Positions 7,356-15,155 of a DNA stretch of 64,000 nt are shown here, in pieces. The DNA lies in assembly GCF_008271365.1 (NCBI RefSeq), contig NZ_CP043430.1, positions 248,001 to 312,000 on the forward strand, in the 5' to 3' direction. The stretch comes from Microbacterium sp. 1S1. Lineage in GTDB: Bacteria; Actinomycetota; Actinomycetes; Actinomycetales; Microbacteriaceae. The notes beneath the pieces were generated by a model that made no database searches, had not been told where the DNA came from, and worked only from the letters and a program-made list of their open reading frames with translations. A program made the position numbers and the translations under genes. The stretch's first letter is position 1. Every line of letters starts with the position of its first letter.

Positions 7356-8756
7356 TCACCGGCGGATCGAGTCCCGGAACGGGTTCGGTTCCAGCGTGTA
7401 GTCCGTCGTCGGATCGGCCCACGTGTTCGGGCCGGTCCGGCGGCGTTCTGCGCGCAGGGCCGAGAGCGCGCGCGTGGCTGGGACACCGGCGGCGAGCGCG
7501 AGGCGCCCGGTCAGCGTTCGGTCCGCGCGGCCGAGCACGCTCGCGCGGTGCCAGGCCTCGTGCCACGCCCCACCGCGAGCCGCCGGCACCTTCCGGTGCG
7601 GGAGGGCTCCGGCCCGGCGGAGCGCCACGAGCTCCTGTACGCGATCCCACCAGTCCGACTCCGCCTCGGGGTGGAAGTAGTTGTCCCGTAACCACGCCGG
7701 GTGCGGGTGACGGAACCGCGCGGAGACGACCTCACCGGCACCGCCGAGCAGACCGCTGCCGACGAACACCGTGTTGAGCAGGCTCTTGTGCACGCCGAAG
7801 CGGTCGAGCGCGATCACGGGCACCCCGTGCGCCAGCGCCTCGATGGCGGCGGTCGAGCTCACCGTCACCAGCCCGGCCGCCGTCTCGAGCGCGGTCGCCA
7901 TGGGAGCGTGCGAGAAGACGAGGTTCGCAGGACGCCCGCCCGCGAGGAGGCGGGTGTACGGGTCACGGTCGAGGTGGGTCTCGGCCTCCCCCGTGCGGGA
8001 TCGCAGCTTCACCACGACGCGGCGGGCCGGGTCGGCCTCCGCGGTGCGCACGAGCATCGCGGCGATCTCCGCCCTGTGCTCCGGGCGCCGGGGAACGAGG
8101 GCCTGGGCGGCGAAGACGATGTCGGTCGCGCCGGGACGACGGACCGCCGCCGCGCCGCCCGGGCGGTCGGCCAGGGCGAGCACGCCGGCACGGCCGGAGT
8201 GCACCGCTGCCTCTGCGGGCTCCCGGCGGCGGCTGCCGACCCACCGCTCCGGGCCCCGCGCGAAGGGGAGGGTCGCGAGAGCGAGCGGTATCGGCACGCC
8301 GATGCGCTCCCCGAGTTCCGAGAAGGCCCGGCGCTCCCGATGGGAGTGCAGGACCAGCAGATCGGTGTGACGCCGGTAGTCGAGTGCCCCGCGCTGGGCG
8401 GGGATCGCCATGCCGGGGAGCCCGGAGACGGTGACGGGGCGGTGCGGCAGCGCGTCGACGACCCGACCCAGCAGTCGGACGAACGGCCCGCGGCCCGCGA
8501 GCAGCACGACGTCGGGACGCCGGGTCTCCAGCCACTCGGCCACGCGGTCGACGTCGAGCCGCGTGACGTCGTCGACACCGAACCCGGTACCCGCCAGCGC
8601 CGCGCGCTCCTGGGACGCGCTCACGGTCAGGGGCGTGCGCACCAGGAGGAGGTGCGGACGCAGACCCGGCACGGACCCGAGCAGGGAGGCCGCCCACTTC
8701 ACGAAGGAGTCGGCGTCCGCGATCGCGACGACCCGCATCCCGGCACCGTCGGTCAT
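7356..8756 (-). CDS. DUF6716-type putative glycosyltransferase
   Basis: 466 aa, soluble, Arg-rich, with no signal peptide. It resembles the DUF6716 proteins found beside NeuB and NeuA homologues in Microbacteriaceae. The middle region (VTVSSTAAIEALAHGVPVIALDRFG, shortened here: motif from STAAIEALAHG) looks like a GT-B nucleotide-sugar site, in which a serine or threonine cluster and a Glu grip the donor. The ATG at 8756 overlaps the stop of neuB (ATGA), so the two are translationally coupled; an internal Met at 8738 is the alternative. Last gene of the five-gene operon. A role in adding or polymerising a nonulosonate-containing glycan is inferred from context. Confidence 0.7.
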   Translation of the reverse strand: MTDGAGMRVVAIADADSFVKWAASLLGSVPGLRPHLLLVRTPLTVSASQERAALAGTGFGVDDVTRLDVDRVAEWLETRRPDVVLLAGRGPFVRLLGRVVDALPHRPVTVSGLPGMAIPAQRGALDYRRHTDLLVLHSHRERRAFSELGERIGVPIPLALATLPFARGPERWVGSRRREPAEAAVHSGRAGVLALADRPGGAAAVRRPGATDIVFAAQALVPRRPEHRAEIAAMLVRTAEADPARRVVVKLRSRTGEAETHLDRDPYTRLLAGGRPANLVFSHAPMATALETAAGLVTVSSTAAIEALAHGVPVIALDRFGVHKSLLNTVFVGSGLLGGAGEVVSARFRHPHPAWLRDNYFHPEAESDWWDRVQELVALRRAGALPHRKVPAARGGAWHEAWHRASVLGRADRTLTGRLALAAGVPATRALSALRAERRRTGPNTWADPTTDYTLEPNPFRDSIRR

Positions 8757-9625
8757 GCCGGCACGCGGCGGAGCTTGGCCATCGGTGCCCGTTCGCTGTC
8801 GAACACGCGCTTGACGCCGTCGCCCACCGCGCTCTCGATCACCCGGATGTCGCGGACGAGGTGCTCCAGACCACCGGGCTCCAGCGACGCGGCGTGGTCG
8901 GAGCCCCACATCGTCCGGTCCAGGGTGATGTGGCGCTCCACGGCGACAGCCCCCATCGCGACCGCGGCGAGGGAGATCTGCAGCCCCCGCTCGTGCCCCG
9001 AGTATCCGACCGGAATGCCGGGGTAGCGGTCGCGCAGGGTTGCGATCACTCGCAGGTTCGCCTCCTCGGGCTCCAGCGGATACGTCGAGGTCGCATGCAT
9101 CAGGACGACCCGGTCCGTTCCGAGCGTGTCGAGCGCGCGGTCGATCTGCTCCATGGTCGACATTCCCGTGGAGAGGATCACCGGCTTCCCGGTCTCGCGC
9201 AGCGCCAGGAGCAGTTCCGTGTCGGTCAGGCTCGCCGAGGCGACCTTGTGCGCCACGACGTTGAGGTCTTCGAGGAACGCGACGCTCGGCACGTCCCACG
9301 GCGACGCGAACCAGTCCAGGCCCTGCATCGTCGCGTGGTCACCGATCTCGACGTACTCGTCACGGCCGAACTCCACGCGACGCCGGTAGTCGAGATAGCT
9401 CATCGTCCCCCACGGCGTCTCCCGCGGCACATCGCGCATGTGCTCGGGCGTGGAGATCTCGGGCGTGCGCTTCTGGAACTTCACCGCGTCGGCACCGGCC
9501 CGGGCGGCGACATCGATGAGGCGCTTGGCGATCTCGACGTCGCCGTTGTGGTTGAGGCCGATCTCCGCGATGACGTACGCCGGACGGCCGCCGCCGATCA
9601 CTCGTGATCCGATGCTGACAGTCAT
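8753..9625 (-). CDS. neuB: NeuB-family nonulosonate synthase lacking the SAF domain
   Basis: 290 aa. The NeuB TIM barrel is evident: AEIGLNHNGD (residues 20-29), DAVKFQKR (46-53), ILSTGMST, and a conserved metal-binding His region (GYSGHERGLQISLAAVAMGA). The family condenses phosphoenolpyruvate with a hexosamine or its phosphate to give a nine-carbon keto acid such as sialic, legionaminic or pseudaminic acid. Typical NeuB proteins are about 340-350 aa with a C-terminal SAF (antifreeze-like) domain that caps the site of the partner subunit; here the protein stops after the barrel. GGAGGAATC precedes the ATG at 9625. Between neuA and the DUF6716 gene. Confidence 0.85.
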   Translation of the reverse strand: MTVSIGSRVIGGGRPAYVIAEIGLNHNGDVEIAKRLIDVAARAGADAVKFQKRTPEISTPEHMRDVPRETPWGTMSYLDYRRRVEFGRDEYVEIGDHATMQGLDWFASPWDVPSVAFLEDLNVVAHKVASASLTDTELLLALRETGKPVILSTGMSTMEQIDRALDTLGTDRVVLMHATSTYPLEPEEANLRVIATLRDRYPGIPVGYSGHERGLQISLAAVAMGAVAVERHITLDRTMWGSDHAASLEPGGLEHLVRDIRVIESAVGDGVKRVFDSERAPMAKLRRVPA

Positions 9626-9717
9626 GATTCCTCCGGTCGTCGAACGGTCTTCCACTCGTCCTTCCTGACTACGGGCCGAGGGTGAACACCGGCCGACCGG
9701 GCGGTTACGAGGGTCCG

Positions 9718-10875
9718 TCAGCTCGACAACACCCGCTCGACGAGTTCCCGAACGGCGCCCTCGCCACCGCGCCGCCGCAACACGACCCTCGCCTCTGCAC
9801 GCACGAGCGGGTGTGCGTTCGCGACGGACACCGGCCAGCCCACGATCCGCATCGCCGGCAGATCGTTGACGTCGTTGCCGAGGTAGGCGATGTCGGCGAG
9901 AGGCACGTCCTGCGTCCTTGCCCACTGCCGCAGCGCGGACTCCTTGTCGTCGATCCCGTGCAGCACGGGAACGCGGAGCTTGTCGGCCCGGGCGCGCACG
10001 ACCGCGTTCACCTCGGTGGAGAGGATGAGCAGCGGCACTCCGGCCCGCCGCAGCAGCGAGACGCCCATGCCGTCCTCCCGACTGACCCGCACCCGCTCTC
10101 CGCCCTCGGCGTCGATGATCGCCGTGTCGTCCGTGTGCACGCCGTCGAAGTCGGTGACCACGGCGCGGACGGGAATGCGCTCCGGTCGGTCGTGCAGAGC
10201 GGCCAGGGCGCGCGCGGCCTCGAGCTGCGCGGCGTCGTCGATCTCGATCGCGGTGTCCTCCGGCACGGGGGCGATCCGGATCCGGCCGAAGAACCGGTGG
10301 CGGTGGGTGCGGAAGCCCTCGGTCCGCATCACGTAGAACGCCCCGGTCTCCAGGTGGTGCGGCTCCCGGTCCTGCCGCCTCGGCCGGTGCTCGGCCTCGT
10401 GATTGATCGCCTCGGCCGAGCCGTCCGCGCGGCGACGCCAGAGGAAGCCGTAGGTCTCGACCGCGGAGAACACACAGTCGGCGCGTCCCTCTGCCACCTC
10501 GGTCACGGCGTCGGACAGCGCCGCGCTCGGGAGGAAAGGCGACGTGGCCTGCAGGAAGGCGACGACCTCGAACCTCTCGCCGTCCCGCTCGAGCTCGTCC
10601 AGGGCGTGCAGGATCGCCGCCTCCGACGCCGCGGTGTCGTCGGAGAGCTCCGCGGGACGCCGGATCACCCGCGCCCCCGCCGCCTCCGCGACCGCCGCGA
10701 TCTCGTCGTCGTCGGTCGACACGACCACGAGGTCGATGCGTGCCGCCGCGTGCGCCGCGCGCACGGCTCTGGCTACGAGGGGGACACCGCCCACGCGCTC
10801 GAGGTTCTTCCGCGGGATCTGCTTCGATCCGCCCCGCGCCGGGATGATCGCCACCGACCGCGTGCGCTCTGCCAT
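9718..10875 (-). CDS. neuA: Bifunctional CMP-nonulosonate synthetase / HAD phosphatase (NeuA-KdsC-like)
   Basis: 385 aa in two domains. Residues 1-225 are a cytidylyltransferase with IPARGGSKQIPRKN (11-24) and FLQATSPF. Residues 235-385 are a KdsC-like HAD phosphatase with DFDGVHTDD (242-250), LSTE, and YLGNDVNDLPAM. The pair suggests dephosphorylation of a nonulosonate 9-phosphate and activation to the CMP-sugar by one protein. An AGGAG motif supports the ATG at 10875; an ATG at 10893 overlapping the upstream stop (ATGA) is an alternative. Works with NeuB directly downstream. Confidence 0.85.
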   Translation of the reverse strand: MAERTRSVAIIPARGGSKQIPRKNLERVGGVPLVARAVRAAHAAARIDLVVVSTDDDEIAAVAEAAGARVIRRPAELSDDTAASEAAILHALDELERDGERFEVVAFLQATSPFLPSAALSDAVTEVAEGRADCVFSAVETYGFLWRRRADGSAEAINHEAEHRPRRQDREPHHLETGAFYVMRTEGFRTHRHRFFGRIRIAPVPEDTAIEIDDAAQLEAARALAALHDRPERIPVRAVVTDFDGVHTDDTAIIDAEGGERVRVSREDGMGVSLLRRAGVPLLILSTEVNAVVRARADKLRVPVLHGIDDKESALRQWARTQDVPLADIAYLGNDVNDLPAMRIVGWPVSVANAHPLVRAEARVVLRRRGGEGAVRELVERVLSS

Positions 10876-10889
10876 GTCGTGTCTCCTCG

Positions 10890-12251
10890 TCATCGTCCTC
10901 GGATCTCCCGCCACGCGCGGCCGACGCGCCGGCGGGCCCCCACGGCGGTGAGCCGCCACTCCTCGATCCGCCCGACCCCTCCTCGCGGGGTCAGCAGGCT
11001 CCGTGGTCCGGTGGGGGCGCCCGCCCCGGGCAGTCCGAGAGCGGTCACCCGAGCCGGGGCGAAGTATCGGCGGCGCTCCTCGTCGTCGAGGCCACCGAGC
11101 AGCTCCTCCGCCCGCGCGCGGAGGTGCCCGGCGATGTCCGGCTGCATGGTGTAGCCCACCGCATCCACGAGGAGCTGCAGCCGATCCGGCTCGGCGTACG
11201 GCGAGTGCGGCCGGGTGAGCGCGTCGACGATCGTCAGCGGGATGCGGTTGCTGTTCTCCACCGGGGCGAGCGTGCGGAGCAACTCTGCCGTGCCCGCGGC
11301 CCCGATGGGACGCCCGAACAGGGTACGCACGGTGGGCAGGGCGGTGGAGAACGTCGCCACCACGGCTCGGGCGTCGAGCCGCTCTGCGAGCAGTTCGGCG
11401 GGAAGACGGCCGCGCTCCTCCACGAACGACAGTCCGCGGCGCTCCGCGTGGGCGCGCACCGCGCCGGCGAGTTGGGGCGGTGCGGCCGGGTGAGGTTTGA
11501 ACACGATCCGCTCCGGGCGCTCGGCGGCGGCCCGGTCGACGAGACGCTGCTGGAGGCCGATCTCGTCCGCCGCGGTCATGAGGCCGAGCGCCGAGAGATA
11601 CTGCCCGAGCACCAGCACGGTCGCTGGTCCCGCGGGGGTTCCCCGCTCGGCCTCGTCCGTCTCCCCCAGTGCTGCCGCGAAGGGGCCGGGAGGTACCGGC
11701 ACGAGCGTGGCGTGCGGGGCCGCGACGAGCGGGTGGACGCCCGGCACGACGTCGGCGTATACGACCCTGTCGATCCGCGCCGTGACGGTGTGCGGCAGCC
11801 GCACCCGCATCGGCGCGTACGTCATCAGTCCGTCGCCGATGATCGTCACCCTCGCCTCCGGGAACAGGGAGAGGAGCGTGCGGGCGGGCGCGACCTGGGG
11901 GCTCTGCACGAGGAGCTCCACGTCCCGCGGATCGAGGTTCCACGCCCGCGCGAACAGCCGTCCCAGCAGGGGGAGGTCCGCATCGGACGGCTCCCAGCCG
12001 CTCGGATGCACGGGACCGAGCACATCCACCAGCGGCTCGACGCGATCGAACCTGTCGCGCAGGGAACGCAGGGCGGGGTCTGCATCGATGCCGAGGACCG
12101 TCTCCGGGATCCGGGACGAGGTGACCGGCACGAGCACGTGCTCGACGGTCGAGCGACGCCCGTCCGTTGGTGGGTCGAGGAGGCCCGCATCGAGAGCCGC
12201 GACCGCCGTCGCGAGCCCGTATCCGCTGTGCAGCACGAAGAGCCGGCTCAC
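10890..12251 (-). CDS. Polysialyltransferase-family glycosyltransferase
   Basis: 453 aa. The opening SRLFVLHSGYGLATAVAAL and the later FKPHPAAPP motif with downstream VVATFSTALPT match the alpha-2,8-polysialyltransferase type (GT-B fold), where the HP and SS/ST-like motifs bind the CMP-sugar donor. The start is a GTG overlapping the stop of the GT2 gene (GTGA). It precedes neuA by a 15-base gap or a 4-base overlap, depending on the neuA start. Expected to extend or cap a surface glycan with the CMP-activated keto sugar made by the next two genes. Acceptor unknown. Confidence 0.75.
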   Translation of the reverse strand: MSRLFVLHSGYGLATAVAALDAGLLDPPTDGRRSTVEHVLVPVTSSRIPETVLGIDADPALRSLRDRFDRVEPLVDVLGPVHPSGWEPSDADLPLLGRLFARAWNLDPRDVELLVQSPQVAPARTLLSLFPEARVTIIGDGLMTYAPMRVRLPHTVTARIDRVVYADVVPGVHPLVAAPHATLVPVPPGPFAAALGETDEAERGTPAGPATVLVLGQYLSALGLMTAADEIGLQQRLVDRAAAERPERIVFKPHPAAPPQLAGAVRAHAERRGLSFVEERGRLPAELLAERLDARAVVATFSTALPTVRTLFGRPIGAAGTAELLRTLAPVENSNRIPLTIVDALTRPHSPYAEPDRLQLLVDAVGYTMQPDIAGHLRARAEELLGGLDDEERRRYFAPARVTALGLPGAGAPTGPRSLLTPRGGVGRIEEWRLTAVGARRRVGRAWREIRGR

Positions 12252-13228
12252 GCGGCATGCCCCGTCCGCCGCAGGCTGCGGGCGAGGACCCGGCGGCGCG
12301 GGCCGTCGAGGCGCGTGAGCACTGCCGAGGCCTCCGCGGATGGGAGCGCGCGTAGCAGCCCGTGGATCCGGGCGCGCATCTCGCGGCGCAGGACCGGGGG
12401 CATCCGCCGGGAGCGCACGAGATGATGCGCACTGAGCGCGAGCGCCGTCCACACGGCCTTCGGGAGGAACCGCTCAGCATCGCGATCGTCGCGGACGAGG
12501 TCGACCACCTGCGTCATCGCCGTGGCGAAGTCGAGCTGCCGCCGATCATGGACCTGGGTGAGCGAGGTGTCGACGCCCCGCCGGTAGAGCAGCGCCGGAG
12601 CGTCGACAACCGCGAACGACGCCGCGTCCAGGTGCAGTCGCCAGATCCACGGTCGGTCCTCGGCGGTGAAGAGCCCGGGCGGAAACGCGGCGAGCCCGCG
12701 GTCGAGGACGTCACGGTGCAACAGCCCCGCCCAGGCGTAGGGGTAGTCCACCATCGTCGGCTCGTCGGCGGGGAGGATCGCCTCTCGCGGTGACGCGACC
12801 CTTTCCCGCCACGGGTACGGCGCACGGACGAGGGCGCGCCGCATCCCGGTGACGGTGACATGATCCGTCCGCACGAAATCGCACCGGAGCTCCCGGAGCC
12901 GCGCAGCGAGGACCGCGAGGCGTTGCGGCTGCATCCAGTCGTCACCGTCGACGAAGCAGAACGCCTCGCCCTCGACGTGCGCGAGGCCCTGGTTGCGTGC
13001 CGTCGCGAGCCCGCGGGGCTCGGGGTTCCGCAGCACCTCCGCATGGCGGAAGCGGGCGGCATAGTGGGTCATGACCGCACCGGTGTCGTCGACCGAGCCG
13101 TCATCGATGGCCACGAGCTTGAGCGCCGCACGGTCGTCGAACTGCCGGGTGAGGGTCTCCAGCGTGGTGCCGATGAAGGGGCCGGCGTCCTTCGCGGGCA
13201 GGATGACGGTGACGAGGGGCGTGCGCAC
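12248..13228 (-). CDS. Family 2 glycosyltransferase
   Basis: 326 aa. A GT2 GT-A domain: LVTVILPAKDAG (residues 5-16), IDDGSVDDT (41-49), FVDGDDW (92-98, the DxD-type motif). The C-terminal part is Arg-rich and helical. The GTG at 13228 is chosen because family similarity begins immediately after it and GGGAG lies five bases upstream; the frame is open to 13495 with no family-like sequence. First gene of the minus-strand glycan operon. Sugar and acceptor unknown. Confidence 0.85.
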   Translation of the reverse strand: MRTPLVTVILPAKDAGPFIGTTLETLTRQFDDRAALKLVAIDDGSVDDTGAVMTHYAARFRHAEVLRNPEPRGLATARNQGLAHVEGEAFCFVDGDDWMQPQRLAVLAARLRELRCDFVRTDHVTVTGMRRALVRAPYPWRERVASPREAILPADEPTMVDYPYAWAGLLHRDVLDRGLAAFPPGLFTAEDRPWIWRLHLDAASFAVVDAPALLYRRGVDTSLTQVHDRRQLDFATAMTQVVDLVRDDRDAERFLPKAVWTALALSAHHLVRSRRMPPVLRREMRARIHGLLRALPSAEASAVLTRLDGPRRRVLARSLRRTGHAA

Positions 13229-13597
13229 AGAGCTCCCGGGGTGGGCGGTGTGCTCGCCATCGTGGCAGGCCCCGGTGGCCGGCCGGAGACCGTGCGGTGA
13301 ACGCCCGGTGACCGTTCCACGGGGGCGCTGAGGTGTGGCCCGCACCCGAACGAGCCACACCCCCAGTGCGTTGCACTGCCGGATGCGAACATCCGGTGAA
13401 CCGTCACCCTGAGGCGACGGCCACCCCGCGGAAGTACTGGCCCCCACCAGCGACCCACGAGGTGTCGTCGAGCGCGACTCCATGAAGCTCGTCACTCAAC
13501 ACGTAACACGATACAACCGTCCTTTCGATCTCGCGAATCGGCCTAGGCCAATCCGTGGAAATTCGCGCCGCCCGCGCGCATCAGCGACGATGGGGGG
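13229..13597. other. Divergent intergenic region upstream of the glycan operon
   Basis: About 370 bases with no convincing gene. The part at 13480-13560 is clearly AT-richer than its surroundings and holds a near-perfect 16-base dyad, ATCGGCCTAGGCCAAT, at 13537-13552 centred on GGCCTAGGCC. This is the likely promoter and control region for the operon on the minus strand and the beta-propeller-like gene on the plus strand. No clear -35/-10 pair could be assigned. Confidence 0.4.
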
Positions 13598-14533
13598 ATG
13601 CGCTGGCCGTGGAGGACGATGGGGGGTCTCATCCACCGGCGCCGGCGAGCCGGCGGGATCGACCTGTACTGGGCCACCGCGCGCGCGTGGACGCAGCGCT
13701 GGTATCCGCAGGGCATCGACATCGGGGAGCGACGTGGACGGCGCGCCGTCGCGGTGAGCTGGTTCCGCCAGGACCGGTCGGGGCGCCACCTCGCGTCGCG
13801 GGTGACACTCGTGGACCGGGAGCGCGGCCGCCGCTTCGACATCGTGCTGGCGGTCGCCGACGAGACCGGCGCTCTTCAGCCGGCGCCGATCCACGCCGGC
13901 GGGCTCGCCTGGATCGGCGATCGCCTGTTCGCCGCAGCGACGGGGCAGGGCATCTGGGAGTTCGACCTCGGGGCCCTCCGGCGGCTGCGCGGGGTCGACG
14001 CGCAGCGGGTGCTGGGCGGACGACGCCGTCGTGACCGGCGTGCGATCGTCGTCGCGACGCGCACCCGCCAGCACACCGTCGCCCTTCGCTGCTCGTTCCT
14101 CAGCCGGGTGTTCGACGCCGCGGGGAACCCGCTGCCCCGGGTCCTCATCGGCGAGTATCGGGGGCACGACTCCGGGCTCGTCGGCGAGTTCACCGTCCCG
14201 GAGGGGCCCGACGGCGACTTCGTCGAGGTCGAGCGTTTCACACCCGGGATCCGACACATGCAGGGGGCCGTGCGGTGGGGCGACCGCTATCTCGTGTCGC
14301 AGTCCGACCACCTCCGCCCCGGCGTGCTCTGGAGCGGGGCACGGGACGCGCTCGTCCGACACCCCGTCGCCCTGCCGATCGGCTGCGAGGACCTGGCTCT
14401 CGATCCGGACGGGGAGCTGCTGTGGACCCTGGGCGAGCACCCGTGGCGACGCGTCGTGCGCGGCATTCCGTTCGCGGCCCTCGGCCTCCGGCGCGACCGG
14501 ACTCCCGGCGGGAGCACGGCCCCGCGAACGTAG
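13598..14533 (+). CDS. Conserved protein of a secreted beta-propeller-like family, function unknown
   Basis: 311 aa. Motifs WYPQGI, SWFRQDRSGRHLASRVTLVD and IHAGGLAWIGDRLF match a family of actinobacterial proteins that look like six-bladed propellers (repeated beta-strand blocks ending in GDRLF/GDRYL, DGELLWTLGE). Relatives are often secreted, but this copy has no signal peptide, only an Arg-rich start (HRRRRAG), so it may be cytoplasmic or misstarted. It lies divergent from the glycan operon and ten bases before the DUF4229 gene. No catalytic motif recognised. Confidence 0.55.
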   Translation: MRWPWRTMGGLIHRRRRAGGIDLYWATARAWTQRWYPQGIDIGERRGRRAVAVSWFRQDRSGRHLASRVTLVDRERGRRFDIVLAVADETGALQPAPIHAGGLAWIGDRLFAAATGQGIWEFDLGALRRLRGVDAQRVLGGRRRRDRRAIVVATRTRQHTVALRCSFLSRVFDAAGNPLPRVLIGEYRGHDSGLVGEFTVPEGPDGDFVEVERFTPGIRHMQGAVRWGDRYLVSQSDHLRPGVLWSGARDALVRHPVALPIGCEDLALDPDGELLWTLGEHPWRRVVRGIPFAALGLRRDRTPGGSTAPRT

Positions 14534-14542
14534 ACTGAGGGG

Positions 14543-14833
14543 GTGAAGAAGCCCGCCCCTCTCCTCGTCTACACCGTGCTGCGCCTCCTGGCGTTCCTCG
14601 TCCCGCTCGGCATCCTGTGGTTCTTCTTCCCGATCTTCCGTGAGTTCTGGTGGCTCGCCGCGATCTTCGCCGCCCTCATCGGCGCGAGCATCTCGATGCT
14701 CTTCCTCCGAACGCCGCTCTCCGACGCTTCCGCGCGCCTGCACGAGCGCCGACAGGGCAAGGTGTCCGGCCGGCAGGCCGACGCCGACGCCGAGGACGAG
14801 CTGGTCGAGCGCGCCCCCGACGACCGCCCCTGA
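14543..14833 (+). CDS. DUF4229 small membrane protein
   Basis: 96 aa with two membrane helices (about residues 10-30 and 33-53) and a charged, Asp/Glu/Arg-rich C-terminus. DUF4229 proteins usually neighbour the menaquinone genes in Microbacteriaceae, as here, convergent with menA. The GTG start lies six bases after TAGACT (14531-14536), consistent with a leaderless message. Function unknown. Confidence 0.8.
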   Translation: MKKPAPLLVYTVLRLLAFLVPLGILWFFFPIFREFWWLAAIFAALIGASISMLFLRTPLSDASARLHERRQGKVSGRQADADAEDELVERAPDDRP

Positions 14834-14844
14834 TCGCTGCCCCC

Positions 14845-14928
14845 GCGCACGACTTCGGAGGTCCGTCGCGGCACGCCGTCGGCACGCCCTGCACCACGGC
14901 CTGTCGTCCGCCGTCTCCGAAGTTGCGC
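14845..14928. repeat. Inverted-repeat element, family A, copy 1
   Basis: Arms GACTTCGGAG (left) and CTCCGAAGTT (right) share a nine-base perfect core, ACTTCGGAG, about 50 bases apart, flanked by GCGCA on both sides. It lies in the gap between convergent DUF4229 and menA, where it could end both transcripts. Confidence 0.6.
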
Positions 14929-15038
14929 TCGACACGGGAGACCAGGGGTGGCCGACACATTGTTGGCCTCCGTCTTGAAACTCTCGGCCAAGACATAGGT
15001 TCCCCCGCCATTCCGGTCCGCCTGCGACGCGACCCGGG

Positions 15039-15120
15039 GCACAACTTCGGAGATGCCGGACGACACGCCGGGGACGAGGGTGTCGCGGCGGAGTGTCGGT
15101 CCTGATCTCCGGAGTTGTGC
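15039..15120. repeat. Inverted-repeat element, family A, copy 2
   Basis: Arms GCACAACTTCGGAGAT and ATCTCCGGAGTTGTGC pair over 16 positions with one mismatch, separated by 50 bases with further inner pairing. Same core as copy 1. The 110 bases between the copies hold a small TTGGCC...GGCCAA dyad and no gene, so the whole 322-base gap 14834-15155 is repeat-bearing non-coding DNA. Confidence 0.7.
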
Positions 15121-15155
15121 GCGGCGCGACGAGACGGCGGGAGACGGACCAGCGG

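Noticed and set aside
14845..15120. CRISPR-like array
   Set aside because: The repeats are inverted, few and unequally spaced, with no cas genes nearby.
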